Source: CAVSWN01 sp046728115
GTDB lineage: Bacteria > Acidobacteriota > Vicinamibacteria > Vicinamibacterales > CAVVIG01
Length of the DNA: 9,419 nt
Assembly: GCA_046728115.1 (NCBI GenBank)
Contig: JBKPDW010000562.1
Coordinates: 1-9,419, forward strand
Reading direction: 5' to 3'
The position numbers were made by a program, and so were the translations under genes. Below are positions 6,628 to 9,419 of the stretch, piece by piece (positions within the stretch are counted from its first letter, which is position 1; each line of letters begins with the position of its first letter). The notes below the pieces were generated by a model. It worked only from the letters and a program-made list of their open reading frames with translations. It did no database searches and had not been told where the DNA came from.

Positions 6628-7203
6628 TCAAATCGACTCGTTTATCGGCTCGCGCCAGCCTTGCTCGAGGAGTACGGCAATCTTCCGCCTGAAATGAGTG
6701 ATGGCTCGCTCTACCCGGTGCCAGTCCGTGTACCGTTGCTGCTGTACAACGTGTTGATCTTCACGTTCGGCCGCTTCCCAACCGGCCAAACGCGCTGGAC
6801 GAACGTGAAAGGATCGGACGTGATCCGCACGAACAAGCGTCGTTGCGAGCAGAGCGTTCGGCCTCATTCCATGTCTCCACAACCACGAAGACTTCTAGTC
6901 TCTACCGCCGCTTGCGTACGCGCGCCCTGGAACGCACCTGACTCAACCCTGGGATCGAAAGGCTCGAACGCATGGTGTCAAGTTGTCCTCTCAACGCCGG
7001 CGTCGAATCTTGCCACCGCGAAATGCAACTCTTACTTTATGCCCCGTCGCTCCCGGCCACTGTTCGCAAGTGCACATACGCGGCGTATCCCGACCACGGC
7101 CAATACCCGCATGCGAGCGATTCACCGAGCGCTAGTAACGGTTTAAACGGTTAACCCCTGGCGCATGACGTTCTCTCAGCACCAGTCGGCGGCATCTTGG
7201 TGA
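6628..7203. other. Gene-poor stretch with no supported gene
   Basis: About 575 bases between the DUF2934 remnant and the end of the AI-2E-type gene. Open frames exist on both strands, but none has a ribosome binding site with a proper start, a recognisable domain or plausible protein-like composition. Two neighbouring 8-base palindromes, GTTTAAAC (7141-7148) and GGTTAACC (7149-7156), lie near the 3' side of the downstream gene. I see no tRNA, terminator or repeat array. It may be decayed coding sequence. Confidence 0.5.
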
Positions 7204-8277
7204 TCACTGCGAATCTGGGCCAAAATCGACGACACCCTGAACAGTGACTACAGGACGCGTCGCGTTCACAACATCATCACCGCTGCGCCACTCCAGCCAG
7301 TGCCGGCACACGACGGATGCGATGGCCACCGTGGGCACCGCCAAGAACATTCCCGCGACTCCATCCAACTGGGCCCCCGCGAGCACGAGCGGCCCAACCA
7401 GCGGGATGAATTCCAACGCACCCGCTAACACGCCGAGCAGGACTGGATACGGAATCCCCAGCACGGCGAAGCCCACACCGCAGAGACTGCCGACCAGGAC
7501 GCACGCCAGCATCTGCGCCCGAATATAGGCCGCGAGTGTGGCGTTCAGCTCCTCGAATAACCGGTGACCGCGCAACTGACCATGGTGCGGCAGCGCCTTG
7601 ACGACCGTGCGCCGGAGAGTGGCGCCATCCTTCAGCAGAAAGAACGCAATAATGGGAACCAAGACGAGCCAGGGCAGGTATGAGAGAGCGCCCACGAGCG
7701 CGAGCAACGATCCTCGAATGGATTCGAGAGCGGACTCGCCCGCGCCGAGCAGGGATTGATCGATGCTCTGCCGCAACTCCAGCGGGATCCGCAGCCGCTC
7801 GTAATATCGAGACCAGCCGTGCTCCCACGCGAGGATCGACTGCGCATAGGCAGGGGCGCGCACGATCATGTCGTTGACCTGCTCGGTCGCGCTGGGCAGC
7901 AAGAGGACCGCCCCACCCGATACGCTGCCAGCCATGAGCACATAGACAAGGGCGATGGCGGCCGCTCGCGACAAACGGCGCGGCCGGCCCGCGATACGGA
8001 TCGGGCGCCCGGCCAGTTGCACGAGTGGCGCAATCACGTACGCGAACAGGACTGACACAATCACAACCAGGACAACGGATGCGAGCCTGTGCAGCGCCCA
8101 GAAGCCGAGCGCCACGCCAACAATGATGAGGATGACTTGCAGGACGGGGCGCGTCTGCGAGGGCGCCGCCACGCGCACTTTTTCAGTCGGCGTCGCTCGG
8201 ACACCGTTCTTAGCGTGGGCAAATCGACCAGAAGGGACGCCCTGCCGTCGCACCGTACATGGCCTCATGGATTCCAT
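7204..8277 (-). CDS. AI-2E/PerM-family membrane protein with internal deletion
   Basis: A 357-residue multi-span membrane protein of the AI-2E transporter (PerM/YdiK) family. Members are proposed transporters or antiporters; substrates differ and the autoinducer role is shown only for some. Hydrophobic segments lie at about 46-62, 64-82, 105-127, 191-216, 254-285 and 285-300. Family landmarks include the long amphipathic region 130-190, YLPWLVLVPIIAFFLLKDG (200-218) and LLGVLAGALEFIPLVGPL (280-297). After LEFIPLVGPLVLAG the sequence jumps straight to AQLDGVAGMFLAVPTVAIAS and HWLEW. Relatives have roughly 50-60 residues here, including the conserved block around an HPL motif. The deletion is in frame, so a product is made, but loss of that block makes activity doubtful. 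The start is uncertain: ATG at 8277 or 8268, both with poor ribosome binding sites; a GTG further in is possible. The gene is divergent from the pseudogene at 8406. Confidence 0.8.
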   Translation of the reverse strand: MESMRPCTVRRQGVPSGRFAHAKNGVRATPTEKVRVAAPSQTRPVLQVILIIVGVALGFWALHRLASVVLVVIVSVLFAYVIAPLVQLAGRPIRIAGRPRRLSRAAAIALVYVLMAGSVSGGAVLLLPSATEQVNDMIVRAPAYAQSILAWEHGWSRYYERLRIPLELRQSIDQSLLGAGESALESIRGSLLALVGALSYLPWLVLVPIIAFFLLKDGATLRRTVVKALPHHGQLRGHRLFEELNATLAAYIRAQMLACVLVGSLCGVGFAVLGIPYPVLLGVLAGALEFIPLVGPLVLAGAQLDGVAGMFLAVPTVAIASVVCRHWLEWRSGDDVVNATRPVVTVQGVVDFGPDSQ

Positions 8278-8405
8278 GGCGCAGACGAGTTCATTGATGA
8301 TGCACCCCCATTCGTACCTTATGCGCAGGTCAGGACGCGAGATGTACACAAGAGGACAGACCTTGGATCGTGTCCTTCTCCATGCTCCTGACACGGGAGT
8401 CGAAC
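8278..8405. promoter_or_regulatory. Divergent intergenic region
   Basis: About 130 bases between two divergent genes must contain at least one promoter. GGGAG at about 8394-8398, just before the ATG at 8406, is a usable ribosome binding site for the rightward gene. I cannot pick out a convincing -35/-10 pair or operator on either strand. Confidence 0.3.
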
Positions 8406-8815
8406 ATGAACGACCGTACGCGGTCTGCTCCGATATCGACTGATCCTGAGGGCGAGAGTGCTCCTGCCAGCCGGAGACTTCACCGGCGGCATCGCTCCTG
8501 GCCGCACGAGCACTCGCTGAGCGTCGCGACCGGGAGCATCGTGATGGCGTTGCTCGCCTTGTACTGGCGCCGATCCCGCTACACACCTCGGCTCGTTTTA
8601 CGGCAACGCCGCCGCGGACTGGCTGGGCTCGTTCGTCACGGTCGTGCTGGTGCTGACGTGGATCGGCTGGATCTGGTGGTACGTGCGGATTGACCCGAAC
8701 GGGGAAGGCGGGTCAGGTCGTCGGGAACATCGTCTCAGAGTGCAGCCAGATCCTCTCGCTCGTGTGGTTTACGAAATACCTTATCGAACGAGGCTCGAAA
8801 CAGGGTCACGGCTAG
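8406..8815 (+). pseudogene. Broken two-repeat membrane protein
   Basis: The start at ATG 8406 is preceded by GGGAG and encodes a polar N-terminus, then WPHEHSLSVATGSIVMALLA and LYW. Near 8566 the frame slips, as if two bases were lost from a CGCGCC run, and continues as ADPATHLGSFYGNAAADWLG SFVTVV. It then runs directly into LVLTWIGWIWWYVRIDPNG. A second slip at the GGGG run around 8700 (one extra G) leads to KAGQVVGNIVSECSQILSLV, then WFTKYLIERGSKQGHG and TAG at 8813-8815. Joined, it resembles an uncharacterised membrane protein with two similar halves, each HEHSL-helix-DPxxxxGxxxGN-helix-TKxxxERGS. The end of the first half and the start of the second are missing, with a tandem GTGCTG GTGCTG (8644-8655) at the join. 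It is clearly non-functional as written. Confidence 0.7.
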
Positions 8816-8829
8816 ATCCGTCGTCGGCT

Positions 8830-9054
8830 CTACGCGTGCTTGCGCACGCCGGCGATCAGCAGCACCACGCCACCCGCCACCGCCGCAATTCCCAGCACCG
8901 GCGGCAAGGGCAGCGTCTTCTGTCGATCTGCGGTCGCGTGCACCGGCCCGATGTCGATGACCGTCTCCCGAGTCGTGTAGGTAATACCCTGATACACGAG
9001 CGCCGCCAGCCCGACTACGATCAGCAGCACACCAACGATCCCAAGAGGTTTCAT
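8830..9054 (-). CDS. Small two-helix membrane protein (74 aa)
   Basis: The ATG at 9054 follows GAGGA with good spacing; an in-frame TTG at 9066 is less likely. The protein has a hydrophobic helix at 4-21 (LGIVGVLLIVVGLAALVY), a short polar loop with QGITYTTRE and a VIDIGP turn, a threonine/lysine/proline linker (KTLPLPP), and a second helix at 53-70. It ends in RKHA. I know this as a common uncharacterised small membrane protein in Acidobacteriota and proteobacteria, without a function. It lies 8 bases after the stop of the Crp/Fnr-type gene, on the same strand, so it is likely co-transcribed with that regulator. The reading frame is intact. Confidence 0.75.
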   Translation of the reverse strand: MKPLGIVGVLLIVVGLAALVYQGITYTTRETVIDIGPVHATADRQKTLPLPPVLGIAAVAGGVVLLIAGVRKHA

Positions 9055-9062
9055 GGCCGTCC

Positions 9063-9419
9063 TCAATCGTGCAACACGACGCTCAGCAACGAGCTGTTGA
9101 TCTTGAGCGGATGGTCCCCGTCGTACTCGATGAAGCCCAACTTCTTGAATTTATTCAAAAAGAAATTCACGCGCGAGCGTGTCGTGCCGATCATCTCCGC
9201 CAGCGTCTCCTGTGAGAGCGGCGGCACCACGCGGGCGGGTTTGTCTTGCTTCCCGTAGCGGGCCAGCAGCAACAGCGCGCGCGCCAGGCGCTTCTCGCTC
9301 GAGTTGAAGAGCTGATCGATCAGGTCCTCTTCGATCCGAATGTTGCGGGCGAGCATGTGCGAGATGAACCGGTCGGACATCGCATGCTCTTGATGCAGTA
9401 GCCCCACCATCTGTTGCTT
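9063..9419 (-). CDS. Crp/Fnr-family transcriptional regulator, 5'-partial
   Basis: The frame is open to the window edge and ends at TGA 9063-9065, giving 118 residues of the C-terminal part. The dimerisation helix is seen in HMLARNIRIEEDLIDQLFNS, followed by SSEKRLARALLLLARYG. The winged-helix DNA-binding domain follows at about 68-100 (LSQETLAEMIGTTRSRVNFF, then KFKKLGFIEYDGD). The TTRSRVNFFLNKFKKLGFI recognition helix is typical of Crp-like proteins; the cyclic-nucleotide-type sensor domain lies outside the window. The ending SSLLSVVLHD is characteristic of a Crp subgroup common in Acidobacteriota and Deltaproteobacteria. It probably regulates nearby envelope or stress genes, but I found no clear dyad site in the window to support that. 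Confidence 0.88.
   Translation of the reverse strand, partial: KQQMVGLLHQEHAMSDRFISHMLARNIRIEEDLIDQLFNSSEKRLARALLLLARYGKQDKPARVVPPLSQETLAEMIGTTRSRVNFFLNKFKKLGFIEYDGDHPLKINSSLLSVVLHD

Noticed and set aside
6628..6882. Minus-strand 84-codon open frame
   Set aside because: No family likeness and no ribosome binding site; residue composition (many Arg, His, Trp) looks like chance translation.
6547..7146. Long plus-strand open frame (199 codons) in the gap before the AI-2E-type gene
   Set aside because: It starts at TTG without a ribosome binding site, runs antisense to the DUF2934 remnant, shows no domain and has a composition typical of antisense GC-rich frames.
8278..8405. Fnr- or Crp-type dyad in the divergent intergenic region
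   Set aside because: A TTGAT half-site is present near 8287 but its partner half is absent, so no proper dyad can be supported.
8278..8586. N-terminal extension of the AI-2E-type reading frame by 103 codons
   Set aside because: The extension is not membrane-like or family-like and overlaps the start of the divergent gene; an internal start is more sensible.

Overview
The window is GC-rich and gene-dense. Most of it looks like an envelope or stress-response region from a soil-type bacterium. The secreted glycine-zipper proteins, the Crp/Fnr C-terminus, the DUF2934 and DUF3309 proteins and the class A penicillin-binding protein resemble sets I associate with Acidobacteriota (Vicinamibacteria-like). 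This assignment rests on protein style only; there is no rRNA or marker gene.

Layout. Positions 1-662 (+) hold the 3' part of a small membrane protein gene that overlaps a DUF202 membrane protein by 4 bases. Positions 702-1505 (+) hold a wrecked DUF1254 gene. Its N-terminal part comes from one DUF1254 type and its C-terminal part from another; they are joined out of frame and the gene is cut off at the 3' end. Positions 6196 down to 1465 (-) look like one co-directional run: a secreted glycine-zipper protein, a glycine-zipper lipoprotein, a truncated secreted protein, a 50-residue DUF3309 membrane peptide, a YflT-like glycine-rich stress protein and an intact class A penicillin-binding protein. 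The last two are coupled by a GTGA overlap. Positions 6200-7203 hold almost nothing coding except a frameshifted DUF2934 remnant. Positions 7204-8277 (-) encode an AI-2E/PerM-family membrane protein lacking an internal block. Positions 8406-8815 (+) are a frameshifted and shortened membrane-protein pseudogene. Positions 8830-9054 (-) encode a small two-helix membrane protein, and 9063-9419 (-) the C-terminal half of a Crp/Fnr-type regulator that runs off the window.

The coherent biology is an envelope-stress theme: cell-wall synthase, glycine-zipper membrane or outer-membrane proteins, small hydrophobic peptides and a Crp/Fnr regulator nearby. The most unusual observation is the density of damage. 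At least five genes carry indels, internal deletions or chimeric joins, while their neighbours are intact. This may be real decay of an accessory region or an assembly artefact; read mapping would tell. I found no CRISPR array, tRNA, rRNA, transposase or recognisable new defence system.
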